Source: VRUE01 sp963727465 (GTDB taxonomy: Bacteria; Actinomycetota; Thermoleophilia; Solirubrobacterales; 70-9). Taken from it: DNA of 64,000 nt. Under the pieces are notes generated by a model, which was not told where the DNA came from, made no database searches, and worked only from the letters and a program-made list of their open reading frames with translations. The translations under genes and the position numbers were made by a program. The DNA lies in contig CAVSGL010000004.1 of the NCBI GenBank assembly GCA_963727465.1, forward strand, positions 62,001 through 126,000, given 5' to 3'. The number at the start of each line of letters is the position of its first letter. The first letter of the stretch is position 1. This document shows, piece by piece, positions 34,558-42,708 of this stretch.

Positions 34558-36743
34558 AGACGCTGCTGATCGACAACCACGACTCCTACACCTACAACGT
34601 CTTCCACCTGCTCGCCGGGGTCAGCGGCGAGGAGCCGATCGTGGTCGACAACGACGCGGTTTCCTGGCGGGCGCTATCGCGCTGGGACTTCGACGCGATC
34701 GTCCTCTCCCCCGGCCCCGGCAGCCCGCGCCGCTGGCACGACTTCTGCGTCTGCAACGACATCCTCCGCTACAGCGAGATCCCGGTGCTCGGCATCTGCC
34801 TCGGCCACCAGGGACTGGGACAGATGCTCGCCGGCAAGGTCAACAGCGCGCCGGAAGCGATGCACGGGCGGCTCAGCCGCATCCACCACGAGGACAGCGG
34901 CCTCTTCGAGGGGATCCCGCAGGACTTCCCCGTCGTCCGCTACCACTCGCTGGCGATCACCGACATGGGCCCGGACGGCCACGTCACCGCCTGGGCCGAC
35001 GACGGCGTCGTGATGGGAATCGAACACCGCCGCCGGCCGATGTGGGGCGTGCAGTTCCACCCCGAGTCGGTCGCCACCGAGCACGGCGCCCGCCTGGTCG
35101 AGAACTTCTACGGCCTCGCCCGCCGCCAGCGCTCGCCGCGCTGGCGCGGCGCCAAGCGGCCGCCGGAAACCGCAACCACCGGAGCGCGGTCGAGGTTTTC
35201 ACCGCTATCCGGAGATAACCTCGACCGCGCTGGGGAGGATCGCGGGGAGCTGCGGCTGCGCACGCTGCCCGGCGAACCCTCGACCGAGGCGCTGTTCGAA
35301 CGGCTCTTCGGCGATGCCGAGCACGCCTTCTGGCTCGACAGCGCCGACGCGCCGACGCGCCTCGCGCAGCGCTCCTTCCTCGGCACCAGCGCCGGCGCGA
35401 CCCGCTGCGTGCTCGAGTACGACGTCGAGTCCGGCACGGCGATCCGCCACGGCGCCGCCGCCGCGACGACCGAGCGCGCCTCGATCTTCGACTTGCTCGA
35501 CCGCGAGCTCGCAAGGCACGCGATCGAGCCTCCACCGGCCGACCTCCCGCCCGGACTGATGGGCGGCTTCGTCGGCTACCTCGGCTACGAGCTGAAGGCG
35601 GACTGCGGCTCGCCGAACGTGCATCGGTCGGACATGCCCGATGCCGTGATGATGCTCGCCAACCGCCTCGTCGCCGTCGATCACGTGCGTAGACGGACGC
35701 ACCTGGTTGCGCTCTGCCATGGCGACGAGGCGGAGGCCGAGGCCTGGCTGGACGAGGCGGAGACGGCGGTGCGGGAGATCGTCGCCGACCCGCCGCAGCC
35801 GGCCGAACCGCGAGCGCTCGCCGAGGGCCCGCGGACCGACCGGGTCGAGTTCGACTGCGGCCGCGGCCGCGAGCAGTACCTGGCCGACATCGCCCGCAGC
35901 CAGGCCGAACTGGCCGCGGGAGAGTCGTATGAGGTCTGCCTCACCGACCAGATCTCCACCGACGCCGAACCGGACCCCTTCGACCTCTACCGGCTGCTGC
36001 GCCGGCGCAACCCGGCGCCCTTCGCCGCCTACCTGAAGCTGGGCGAGATGGCGGTCGTCAGCTCCTCGCCCGAGCGCTTCCTCTCGGTCGACCGCGAGCG
36101 CCGCGTCGAGGCGCGCCCGATCAAGGGCACCAGCCCGCGCTCGGACGACGTCGAGCAGGACGAGGCGCTGCGCGCCGAGCTGACCGAAGACGAGAAGACC
36201 TACGCCGAGCACCTGATGATCGTCGACCTGCTGCGCAACGACCTCGGTCGCGTCTGCGAGGTCGGCAGCGTCGGCGTGCCGGAGCTGATGATCGTCGAGG
36301 ACTACGCGACGGTCCACCAGCTGATCTCGACCGTCAGCGGCGTGCTCGCGCCCGATCGCAGCGCCCCCGAATGCGCCCGCGCCTGCTTCCCCGGCGGCTC
36401 GATGACCGGGGCGCCGAAGGAGCGCACGATGGAGATCATCGACGAGCTCGAGGACGAGGCGCGCGGCGTCTACTCGGGGGCGATCGGGTGGTTCGGGATC
36501 GACGGCGCGATGGACCTCAGCATCGTCATCCGCACGATCGTGATGCGCCCCGGCCGCACGACGATCGGCGCCGGCGGGGCGATCGTGATGCAGTCCGACC
36601 CCGAGGACGAGTTCGACGAGATCCTGCTCAAGGCGCGGGCGCCGATGGCGACGATCGCCGAGGCGGTGACCGGCTCGCGCTCGCGCGAGGCCTGGTCGGT
36701 CGAGCTGGAGCCGCAGCGGCGGCGGGAGGCCGCGGCAGCGTGA
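34554..36743 (+). CDS. aminodeoxychorismate synthase, PabA-PabB fusion
   Basis: A 729-aa protein; its ATG overlaps the TGA of the synthetase gene. Residues 1-195 are a glutamine amidotransferase: LLIDNHDSYTYNV, GICLGHQGLGQ with nucleophile Cys82, and GVQFHPESVATEHG with the His and Glu. A linker (about 196-240) contains a 47-bp genomic repeat. Residues 240-729 are the chorismate-binding domain. The motif PIKGTSPR has the Lys that distinguishes ADC synthase from anthranilate synthase (PIAGTR). FPGGSMTGAPKERTMEII and YSGAIGWFG are the C-terminal signatures. It makes 4-amino-4-deoxychorismate from chorismate and glutamine. The N-to-C order is that of PapA-type fusions that feed p-aminophenylalanine pathways. 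No PabC lies near, which argues against simple folate duty. Confidence 0.88.
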   Translation: MKTLLIDNHDSYTYNVFHLLAGVSGEEPIVVDNDAVSWRALSRWDFDAIVLSPGPGSPRRWHDFCVCNDILRYSEIPVLGICLGHQGLGQMLAGKVNSAPEAMHGRLSRIHHEDSGLFEGIPQDFPVVRYHSLAITDMGPDGHVTAWADDGVVMGIEHRRRPMWGVQFHPESVATEHGARLVENFYGLARRQRSPRWRGAKRPPETATTGARSRFSPLSGDNLDRAGEDRGELRLRTLPGEPSTEALFERLFGDAEHAFWLDSADAPTRLAQRSFLGTSAGATRCVLEYDVESGTAIRHGAAAATTERASIFDLLDRELARHAIEPPPADLPPGLMGGFVGYLGYELKADCGSPNVHRSDMPDAVMMLANRLVAVDHVRRRTHLVALCHGDEAEAEAWLDEAETAVREIVADPPQPAEPRALAEGPRTDRVEFDCGRGREQYLADIARSQAELAAGESYEVCLTDQISTDAEPDPFDLYRLLRRRNPAPFAAYLKLGEMAVVSSSPERFLSVDRERRVEARPIKGTSPRSDDVEQDEALRAELTEDEKTYAEHLMIVDLLRNDLGRVCEVGSVGVPELMIVEDYATVHQLISTVSGVLAPDRSAPECARACFPGGSMTGAPKERTMEIIDELEDEARGVYSGAIGWFGIDGAMDLSIVIRTIVMRPGRTTIGAGGAIVMQSDPEDEFDEILLKARAPMATIAEAVTGSRSREAWSVELEPQRRREAAAA
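35186..35232. repeat. 47-bp palindromic repeat, copy C, inside the ADC synthase coding sequence
   Basis: The element (starts GCGGTCGAGGTTTTC, ends AACCTCGACCGCGCTG) lies in frame within the PabA-PabB linker, encoding about residues 211-227 (including ARSRFSPLSGDNLDR). It does not introduce a stop. Confidence 0.85.
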
Positions 36744-37195
36744 ACGTGAGGACGGCGACGGCCGACGACGCGCCGGCCGTGGCGAAGGCGGTCGAAGAGC
36801 TGCTGATCGAGCTCGGCGGCGAGCGGCCCTCGGCGACCGCACTGGAAGAGGCGGTGCGCAAGCTCGCCGGCGACCCGGACGCGGGCGCGCTGCTGCTCGC
36901 CGAGGACGACGGCGAGGTGGTCGGCGTGCTCGCCGCGAGCTGGCAGTACGCGATCCATGTGCCGGGCCGCTACGGCACGATCCAGGACCTCTGGGTCCAC
37001 CCCGAGTGGCGCAGCCGCTCGCTCGGCCGCGAGCTGATCATGGCCCTGGTCCGCGAGGCAACCGAGGCCGGCGTGCCGCGCCTGGAGGTCGGGCTGCCGC
37101 AGGAGAGCTTCGCCCAGCTCGGGGCGACCGAACGCTTCTACCGCGAGAACGACTTCAAGCCGCTCGGCCCGCGCATGCGGAGGCTGCTGCGATGA
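36740..37195 (+). CDS. GNAT-family N-acyltransferase
   Basis: A 151-aa protein whose GTG overlaps the TGA of the ADC synthase gene. The GNAT fold is visible: VRTATADDAPAVAKAV, LLAEDDGEVVGVLA (beta4), IQDLWVHPEWRSRSLGRELI (pyrophosphate loop), and FYRENDFKPLG near the end. It lies between ADC synthase and an HDAC-family deacetylase. One enzyme could protect an amine by acetylation and the other deprotect it. Alternatively, because some GNAT-fold enzymes use aminoacyl-tRNA as donor, it could be the partner of the synthetase paralogue. The second idea is speculative. Confidence 0.78.
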   Translation: MNVRTATADDAPAVAKAVEELLIELGGERPSATALEEAVRKLAGDPDAGALLLAEDDGEVVGVLAASWQYAIHVPGRYGTIQDLWVHPEWRSRSLGRELIMALVREATEAGVPRLEVGLPQESFAQLGATERFYRENDFKPLGPRMRRLLR

Positions 37196-38178
37196 GCGTT
37201 GAGCTGTTGATGGTCGAGCAGCGCGGCGGCCACCGCGACGGGCCGGCCTGGATCCTCGAAGGCGGCAGGCGGCTGCCGGGGATGGACGACCGGCGGCGGA
37301 TCGCCGAGCTGCGCAACGGGCTCGTCTGCCACGCCCGGGTGCGCTCGATCGAGGCCGCGGCCGCCACCGAGGAGGTCGAGCGGGCGCTCGCCGAGCTGCA
37401 CGAGCGCGAGTACCTGGCGGCCCTGAAGGGGGTGCGGACGGAGGAGCCGGTGACGATCCCGGAGCTGGCGGCGCCCGGCCTGCCCCCGGACGTCCCGGTC
37501 ACCGCCGGCCTCGTCGCCGCCGCCCACGAGGGCGTGCGCACGGCGATCAGCGCCGCCGCCCACGTGGCCGAGGGCGCGCGCTTCGCCTACGCGCTCTGCC
37601 GGCCTCCGGGCCATCACGCCGGCCCGGGCTGGTTCGCCGGCTACTGCTACCTCAACTCGGCCGCGGCGGCTGCCTGGACGCTGCGCGAAGGCGGCCTCGG
37701 GCCGGTCGGCATCCTCGACCTCGACCTGCACTACCCGAACGGGACCGCGGCGATCGTCGCCGGCATGGAGGACGTCCGCCTGCACTCGCTGCACGCCTGG
37801 CCGGTGACCAACGTCGCCGCCGGCACGGTGACGCCGAGCAACGAACGCGAGCGCGCGGTCGAGTTCAGCCGCAGCCCCGGCCCCGCCACCTACCTCGACG
37901 CGGTCGGCCGCTCGATCTCGGCGCTCGCCGCGGATTGCGAGTCGCTGGTCCTCTCGCTCGGCTACGACACGGTCGCGGGCGACCCGCACGGGAGCTGGAC
38001 CCTGGCGCCGACGGTCTTCGCCGGCATCGGGCGGCTGCTCGCCGCCGCGGACCGGCCGGTCTGCATCGTCCAGGAGGGCGGCTACGCGCTGCACACGCTG
38101 GCCGCGTGCAGCTACGCCTTCGCCGCCGGGCTGCTCGACGAGGCACGCGAGGAGGCCGTCGCGGAGGTGCTGCTGTGA
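37192..38178 (+). CDS. histone-deacetylase/acetylpolyamine-amidohydrolase family enzyme
   Basis: A 328-aa protein; the ATG overlaps the GNAT stop. Zinc-dependent deacetylase motifs are in order: RPPGHHAGPGWFAGYC (His pair), ILDLDLHYPNGT (metal Asp and His), GYDTVAGDPHGSW (second metal Asp) and QEGGYALHTL (active-site Tyr). These enzymes remove acetyl or acyl groups from amines. The polyamine or lysine substrates of relatives suggest a long amine, but in this operon the substrate is more likely an N-acyl pathway intermediate. All metal ligands appear present, so it should be active. Confidence 0.85.
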   Translation: MSVELLMVEQRGGHRDGPAWILEGGRRLPGMDDRRRIAELRNGLVCHARVRSIEAAAATEEVERALAELHEREYLAALKGVRTEEPVTIPELAAPGLPPDVPVTAGLVAAAHEGVRTAISAAAHVAEGARFAYALCRPPGHHAGPGWFAGYCYLNSAAAAAWTLREGGLGPVGILDLDLHYPNGTAAIVAGMEDVRLHSLHAWPVTNVAAGTVTPSNERERAVEFSRSPGPATYLDAVGRSISALAADCESLVLSLGYDTVAGDPHGSWTLAPTVFAGIGRLLAAADRPVCIVQEGGYALHTLAACSYAFAAGLLDEAREEAVAEVLL

Positions 38179-38471
38179 GCCAGGACGGCCTCGCGCCCCA
38201 CCGCGACCGGCTCGACCGGCTCGACGACGAGATCGCCAGGCTGCTCGGCGAGCGTTTCGAGGTCTGCCGGGAGATCGCCCGCTACAAGCTCGAGCACGAG
38301 ATCCCGATGATGCAGCCGCACCGGGTCGACGCGGTCCGCGAGCGCTACCTCTCGCGCGGCGAGCAGGCGAAGCTGCCGGCCGAGTTCAGCGCTGAGCTGT
38401 TCGAGCTGCTGATCGCCGCCACCTGCAAGGAGGAGGACGAGCTGATGGCCGCGCTGGAGGCGAAGAAATGA
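38175..38471 (+). CDS. AroQ-type chorismate mutase family protein (PapB/PchB-like)
   Basis: A 98-aa helical protein with GTG start overlapping the deacetylase stop. RLDRLDDEIARLLGERFEVC, IARYKLEHEIPMMQPHRVDA and FSAELFELLIAATCKEE give the three-helix AroQ plan. The segment after the conserved Lys reads MMQPHRVDAV, closer to PchB and aminodeoxychorismate-mutase proteins than to housekeeping chorismate mutase. Next to an ADC synthase, rearrangement of 4-amino-4-deoxychorismate to 4-amino-4-deoxyprephenate is the most likely reaction. The PapC-type dehydrogenase that normally follows is not in this operon. Confidence 0.75.
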   Translation: MSQDGLAPHRDRLDRLDDEIARLLGERFEVCREIARYKLEHEIPMMQPHRVDAVRERYLSRGEQAKLPAEFSAELFELLIAATCKEEDELMAALEAKK

Positions 38472-39820
38472 CCCTGCCGCCCGGCCCGCGGATGCCGAGC
38501 GCCCTACAGGCGGTCGGCTGGGCGACCCGCCCCTACCCGATGATGAAGCGCTGCCAGGAGCGCTTCGGCGACACCTTCACCCTGCGCATCCTGCACTCGG
38601 GGACGTGGGTCTTCCTCTGCGACCCCGCCGACGTGAAAAAAGTCTTCACGGCGCCCTCGGGCAACCTCGGCGTCGCCCTCGCCAACCCGTTGCTGCTGCC
38701 GGTGCTCGGGCCGCGCTCGGTGATGCTGCTGGAGGAACCGGCGCACATGGTGCGGCGGCGGACGATGCTGCCGCCGTTCCACGGCAAGCGGATGGGCGCC
38801 GACGCCGAGATGATGGCCGGGGTGACGCGCGAGGTGGTGCGCTCCTGGCCCAGCGGCGAGCCGTTCGAGCTCTGGCCGCACATGCAGGCGATCACCCAGG
38901 AGGTGATCATGCGCTCGGTCTTCGGCGCCGACGAGGCCGAGCGGCTGGGTGGGCTGCGCAAGCTGCTGCACCGGCTGACCGCGGCGCTCAACGATCCCGG
39001 CCGGCTGCGCAAGGCGGCGGCGCTGGGGCCGCGCTGGCTGGCCCGCAACGGCGGCTTCCGAGCGGCGATGGAGCCGGTCGAAGCGGCCCTCCTGGAAGAG
39101 GTCGAGCGGCGCCGGCGGGCGGGCGAGAACGGCCGCAGGGACATCGTCTCGATCCTGATCGACGCCCGCTACGAGGACGGCTCGCCGCTGAGCGAGCGCG
39201 ACCTGCGCGACGAACTGATGACCCTGCTGACCGACGGGCCGACCTCCTCCTCGCTGGCCTGGGTGTTCGAGCGCCTGCTGCGCCACCCCGAGAAGCTGCG
39301 GCGCCTCCAGGAGGAGGTCTGGGAGGGCGCCGAGGACACCTACATGGACGCGGTGGTCAAAGAGACGCTGCGGCTCTGCCCGCCGGTGCCGGTGGTCGTG
39401 CGCAAGCTGCTCGAGCCGCTGGAGCTGGGCGGGTACGAGCTGCCGGCGGGGACCGTCGTCGCCCCCTGCGTCTACCTGATCCACCGCAACGAGGAGATCT
39501 ACCCGCAGCCGCGCCACTTCCTGCCCGAGCGCTTCCTCGAGCAGCCGCCCGGCACCTACACCTGGATCCCGTTCGGCGGCGGCACGCGGCGCTGCCTCGC
39601 CGCGAGCTACGCCGAGCTGGAGATGAAACGGGTGCTGCGCACGGTGCTCAGCGAGGTCGAGCTGCGCCCGGCCGACGCCGACTCCGAGCACGCGCGGCGC
39701 AGCGCGATCTCCTTCAGCCCCGACAAGCGCGGCCGCGTGATCGCCGAACCGCGCACCCCCGTCCCCGCAGTCGTCGAAGAGCCGAGCGAGCCGTGGCGCC
39801 CGAGTCCGATCTACTCGTAG
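38468..39820 (+). CDS. cytochrome P450
   Basis: A 450-aa protein; ATG overlaps the mutase stop. The heme loop is FGGGTRRCLAAS with the Cys ligand, the K-helix ExxR is KETLR, and the meander has LPERFLEQPPGTY. The I-helix reads LLTDGPTSSSLAW where most P450s have AGxD/ET, so the usual acidic residue of the proton-relay pair is missing. That can mean an unusual mechanism or substrate-assisted oxygen activation. In this pathway it may hydroxylate or couple an aminophenyl intermediate. It overlaps the next gene by 28 bases. Confidence 0.88.
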   Translation: MTLPPGPRMPSALQAVGWATRPYPMMKRCQERFGDTFTLRILHSGTWVFLCDPADVKKVFTAPSGNLGVALANPLLLPVLGPRSVMLLEEPAHMVRRRTMLPPFHGKRMGADAEMMAGVTREVVRSWPSGEPFELWPHMQAITQEVIMRSVFGADEAERLGGLRKLLHRLTAALNDPGRLRKAAALGPRWLARNGGFRAAMEPVEAALLEEVERRRRAGENGRRDIVSILIDARYEDGSPLSERDLRDELMTLLTDGPTSSSLAWVFERLLRHPEKLRRLQEEVWEGAEDTYMDAVVKETLRLCPPVPVVVRKLLEPLELGGYELPAGTVVAPCVYLIHRNEEIYPQPRHFLPERFLEQPPGTYTWIPFGGGTRRCLAASYAELEMKRVLRTVLSEVELRPADADSEHARRSAISFSPDKRGRVIAEPRTPVPAVVEEPSEPWRPSPIYS

Positions 39821-41124
39821 TCGGCGCAGGGGCGAAGGCCGCCGCGCTGGCGGTCAAGGTGCACGCCTTCAACAGCCTCGGCCTCGGGCCGGTCTCGCTG
39901 AAGACCGTCGAGGCGACCGACGTCGCCGCCTCCTGGAAAGGCCTCAACGGGATGACCTCGGGCGAGGAGCCATTGGCGGTGACGCCGATCAAGGACGTCG
40001 GCTTCCCCTACCAGAGCTGGCGCGAGTTCGGCGAGGCCGGCGAGGCGATCGACGAGGAGGCGATGCGCTTCTCCTGGCAGCGCTACATGGTCGGGCAGCG
40101 CCGCTACGCGCGCTGGATCGACGCCGGCTCGCCCTCGGTGCGCCACCGCGACTACGGCGAGTACCTGACCTGGGTGCTGGAGCGCGCCAGCGAGGGGGTC
40201 AGCCACCTCGCCGGACGCGTCACCCGCGTCAGCCTCGAGAACGACGAGCACTGGGCGGTCGAGGTCGAGGGGGCGGACGGGACCTCACGGCACACGGCGG
40301 CCTCGCTGGTCCTCACCGGCCCCGGCGTGCACCGCGACTTCCCGCACGAGGCGGAGATCGCCGACCGCGTCTTCCACTGCGACAGCCGGCGCGAGGAGTT
40401 CGCCGAGCTGCCCGAGGAGAGCGCCTGCGACGTGGCGATCGTCGGCGGCGGCGAGAGCGCCCTCTCCTGCATGATGTTCCTGCGCGGCTTCCGCCCCCAC
40501 TCCCGGTTCACGATCTACACGCCGATGGTGCCGATGAGCCGCGGCGAGAGCTTCCTCGAGAACCGCGTCTTCTCCAACCCCGACGAGATCGAGTGGGAGT
40601 CGCTCGACCAGACGACGCGGCGCGACTTCGTCAAGCACTCCGACCGCGGCGTCTTCGACCCGCCGAGCCTGGCGGCGATCGCCTACGACGACCGCTGCCG
40701 CTTCGTCATCGGCCGCGTCAGCGAGGTCTTCGCGGCGCGCGGGGGCGCCGGCGTGCGGCTGCGGCACCACTCGCCGCACGGCGAGGCGGGCCCGGAGCAC
40801 GACTTCGTCGTCAACTGCACCGGCTTCGACCTGCTGACGCAGCTGCGCGGCATGTTCGACCCGCGGACCCGAACGGAGATCGAGGGCAGGGTCGGCCCGA
40901 TCTGGGACACGCCGGCCGGAGTCGAGACGCCGATCGGCCGCAGCCTCGAGCTGCGCGGCATGACCCCGCGCCTGCACATCCCCGGCGCCGCAGGGCTCAG
41001 CCAGGGCCCCGGCTTCGCCAACCTCGGCGCGCTCGGGCTGCTCTCCAACCGGGTGCTGGAGCCGCTGTACGAGGAGCGCCGCCGCGCGCATCCGGTAAGC
41101 GATCGTATTTCTGTAAATACTTGA
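39793..41124 (+). CDS. SidA/IucD-like FAD-dependent N-oxygenase
   Basis: A 443-aa protein from GTG 39793 (VAPESDLLVVGAGAKAAALA), starting inside the end of the P450 gene. The FAD motif at the N-terminus, the LTGPGVHRDFPHEAE linker, the second Rossmann motif DVAIVGGGESALSCMMFLR and the C-terminal HIPGAAGLSQGPGFANLGA segment fit the ornithine/lysine N-monooxygenase superfamily. Family members hydroxylate primary amines with NADPH and O2. Here an amino group of the pathway product, perhaps the aryl amine introduced by ADC synthase, could be oxidised. The substrate cannot be assigned from sequence. It is the last gene of the coupled operon. Confidence 0.75.
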   Translation: MAPESDLLVVGAGAKAAALAVKVHAFNSLGLGPVSLKTVEATDVAASWKGLNGMTSGEEPLAVTPIKDVGFPYQSWREFGEAGEAIDEEAMRFSWQRYMVGQRRYARWIDAGSPSVRHRDYGEYLTWVLERASEGVSHLAGRVTRVSLENDEHWAVEVEGADGTSRHTAASLVLTGPGVHRDFPHEAEIADRVFHCDSRREEFAELPEESACDVAIVGGGESALSCMMFLRGFRPHSRFTIYTPMVPMSRGESFLENRVFSNPDEIEWESLDQTTRRDFVKHSDRGVFDPPSLAAIAYDDRCRFVIGRVSEVFAARGGAGVRLRHHSPHGEAGPEHDFVVNCTGFDLLTQLRGMFDPRTRTEIEGRVGPIWDTPAGVETPIGRSLELRGMTPRLHIPGAAGLSQGPGFANLGALGLLSNRVLEPLYEERRRAHPVSDRISVNT

Positions 41125-41149
41125 CAAGTTTTTGTCTATCTCATAGGGT
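41121..41149 (+). promoter_or_regulatory. sigma-A-type promoter TTGACA-N17-TAGGGT
   Basis: A consensus -35 (41121-41126) and a plausible -10 (41144-41149) with 17-base spacing lie just before the ATG at 41157. The expected transcription start falls at or a base from the ATG, so the mRNA may be leaderless. The region is much richer in A/T than its neighbours. Confidence 0.6.
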
Positions 41150-41156
41150 CAGCGCA

Positions 41157-42701
41157 ATGACGGGAGTCATTCAGCGGCGGGGGTACGCCTGGGGGATGGC
41201 GGCGCTGGCGTTGCTCGCCGGCGCCGCCCTGCTGGCCGGCGGCTGCGGCGGCGGCTCCTCGAGCAGCTCGGTCAGCTTCACGGGCAACGCCTATCCGAAC
41301 GTCGATCCGGCGAACAGCCGCCAGGCCAAGGGGAAGATCAACTCCTCCACCGTCGACGAACTCGAAGAAGCCTGGAGCCTGCCGCTGACCGCGCAGAGCA
41401 GCTTCGGCGCCTACGCGTCCTCGCCGATCGTCAGCAACGGGGTGATCTACCTACAGGACCTCGAATCGAACGTGCAGGCGGTCGACCTGGAAAGCGGCGA
41501 CGTCCTCTGGACGAAACGCTACGAACAGCCCGACCAGGGCCCGAACGGGGTCGTCGCAGCCGACGGGCGCGTCTTCGGCGGCACCCCGACCGCGGCCTTC
41601 GCGCTCGACCAGGAAACCGGCAAGCAGCTCTGGTCGGTGCAGCTGACGCGCAACGAAAGCGAGGGGATCGACATGGCCCCCGGCTACGAGAACGGCACGG
41701 TCTTCATCTCCACCGTCCCCTGGAACGCCGCCTCCTACTACGAAGGCGGCGGTGTCGGCGTGCTCTGGGCGCTCGACGCGAAGACCGGGAAGAAACTGTG
41801 GCACTTCGACACGGTGCCGAAAAGCCTCTGGGGCAAGCCCGCGGTCAACGCCGGCGGCGGCCTCTGGTACACGCCCGCCTTCGACGGCAGGGGCTCGATG
41901 TACTTCGGCGTCGGCAACCCGGCGCCCTTCCCGGGCGCCGAAGGCTCGCCGTGGGGCTCGAGCCGTCCCGGCCCCAACCTCTACACCGACTCGATCGTGA
42001 AGATGGACACGAAGACCGGCAAGATGGACTGGTACTTCCAGCTGACCCCGCACGACCTCTACGACTGGGACCTACAGGGGCCGCCGATGCTGATGAAGGC
42101 GGGCGGCCGGGAACTCGTCGTCGCCGCCGGCAAGGCCGGGGTCGCTCTGGCCCTCGACGCCAAGAGCGGCAAGCTCGTCTGGAAGCGGCCGGTCGGCAAA
42201 CACAACGGCCACGACGAAGACGGCCTGCTGGCGATGCGCGGCGAAACCTCGAAGCTGAAGGCCTCCGCCGAAGTCTATCCCGGGACCCTGGGCGGAGTGA
42301 TCGCGCCGATGGCGACCGACGGCACCTCCGTCTTCGCGCCGATCGTCAACCATCCGGTCACCGCGACGCCGACCGCGATCGAAGAATCCAGCCCCGAAAA
42401 CTCCGGCGAACTGGTCGCCCTCGACGCGAAGTCGGGCGCGGTCGGGTGGAAGCACGAATTCGCCCTGGCGCCGGCATTCGGCGCGACGACCGTGGTCAAC
42501 GACGTCGTCTTCGCCACGACCTTCGACGGCAAAGTGACCGCCTTCGACACGAAGAGCGGCCGCCTGCTCTGGCAGGCGGAACTGCCGGCCGGCAGCAACG
42601 CCGGCGTGGCGGTCTCGGGGGACACGGTGATCGCCGCCGCCGGCGTCGCCTCCGCCGAAGGGCAGACGCCGCAGATCGTCGCCTACCGCCTCGGCGGCTG
42701 A
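41157..42701 (+). CDS. PQQ-binding-like beta-propeller lipoprotein
   Basis: A 514-aa protein with a lipoprotein signal ending ALLAGGCGGG, so it is tethered outside the membrane. The body consists of propeller blades with the typical W-motifs: LESGDVLWTKRYE, DQETGKQLWSVQL, DAKTGKKLWHFDT, TKTGKMDWYFQLTPHDLYDW, DAKSGKLVWKR, DTKSGRLLWQAEL. This is the fold of quinoprotein alcohol dehydrogenases, and HDLYDWDLQGPP resembles a conserved stretch in them. A catalytic Asp and calcium ligands cannot be assigned with confidence, so it may be an enzyme or a structural propeller. It has its own promoter 3' of the metabolite operon. Confidence 0.75.
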   Translation: MTGVIQRRGYAWGMAALALLAGAALLAGGCGGGSSSSSVSFTGNAYPNVDPANSRQAKGKINSSTVDELEEAWSLPLTAQSSFGAYASSPIVSNGVIYLQDLESNVQAVDLESGDVLWTKRYEQPDQGPNGVVAADGRVFGGTPTAAFALDQETGKQLWSVQLTRNESEGIDMAPGYENGTVFISTVPWNAASYYEGGGVGVLWALDAKTGKKLWHFDTVPKSLWGKPAVNAGGGLWYTPAFDGRGSMYFGVGNPAPFPGAEGSPWGSSRPGPNLYTDSIVKMDTKTGKMDWYFQLTPHDLYDWDLQGPPMLMKAGGRELVVAAGKAGVALALDAKSGKLVWKRPVGKHNGHDEDGLLAMRGETSKLKASAEVYPGTLGGVIAPMATDGTSVFAPIVNHPVTATPTAIEESSPENSGELVALDAKSGAVGWKHEFALAPAFGATTVVNDVVFATTFDGKVTAFDTKSGRLLWQAELPAGSNAGVAVSGDTVIAAAGVASAEGQTPQIVAYRLGG

Positions 42702-42708
42702 GCCCGGC

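Noticed and set aside
33600..36743. A single 1047-codon frame that would fuse part of the synthetase region to the ADC synthase
   Set aside because: The first part is out of frame with the synthetase, whose own frame carries the motifs. The ATG at 34554 with an ATGA junction is the natural start of ADC synthase.
34554..36743. Anthranilate synthase (TrpE-TrpG type) for the chorismate enzyme
   Set aside because: The motif is PIKGT with Lys rather than PIAGT, and the amidotransferase is N-terminal, both pointing to ADC synthase.
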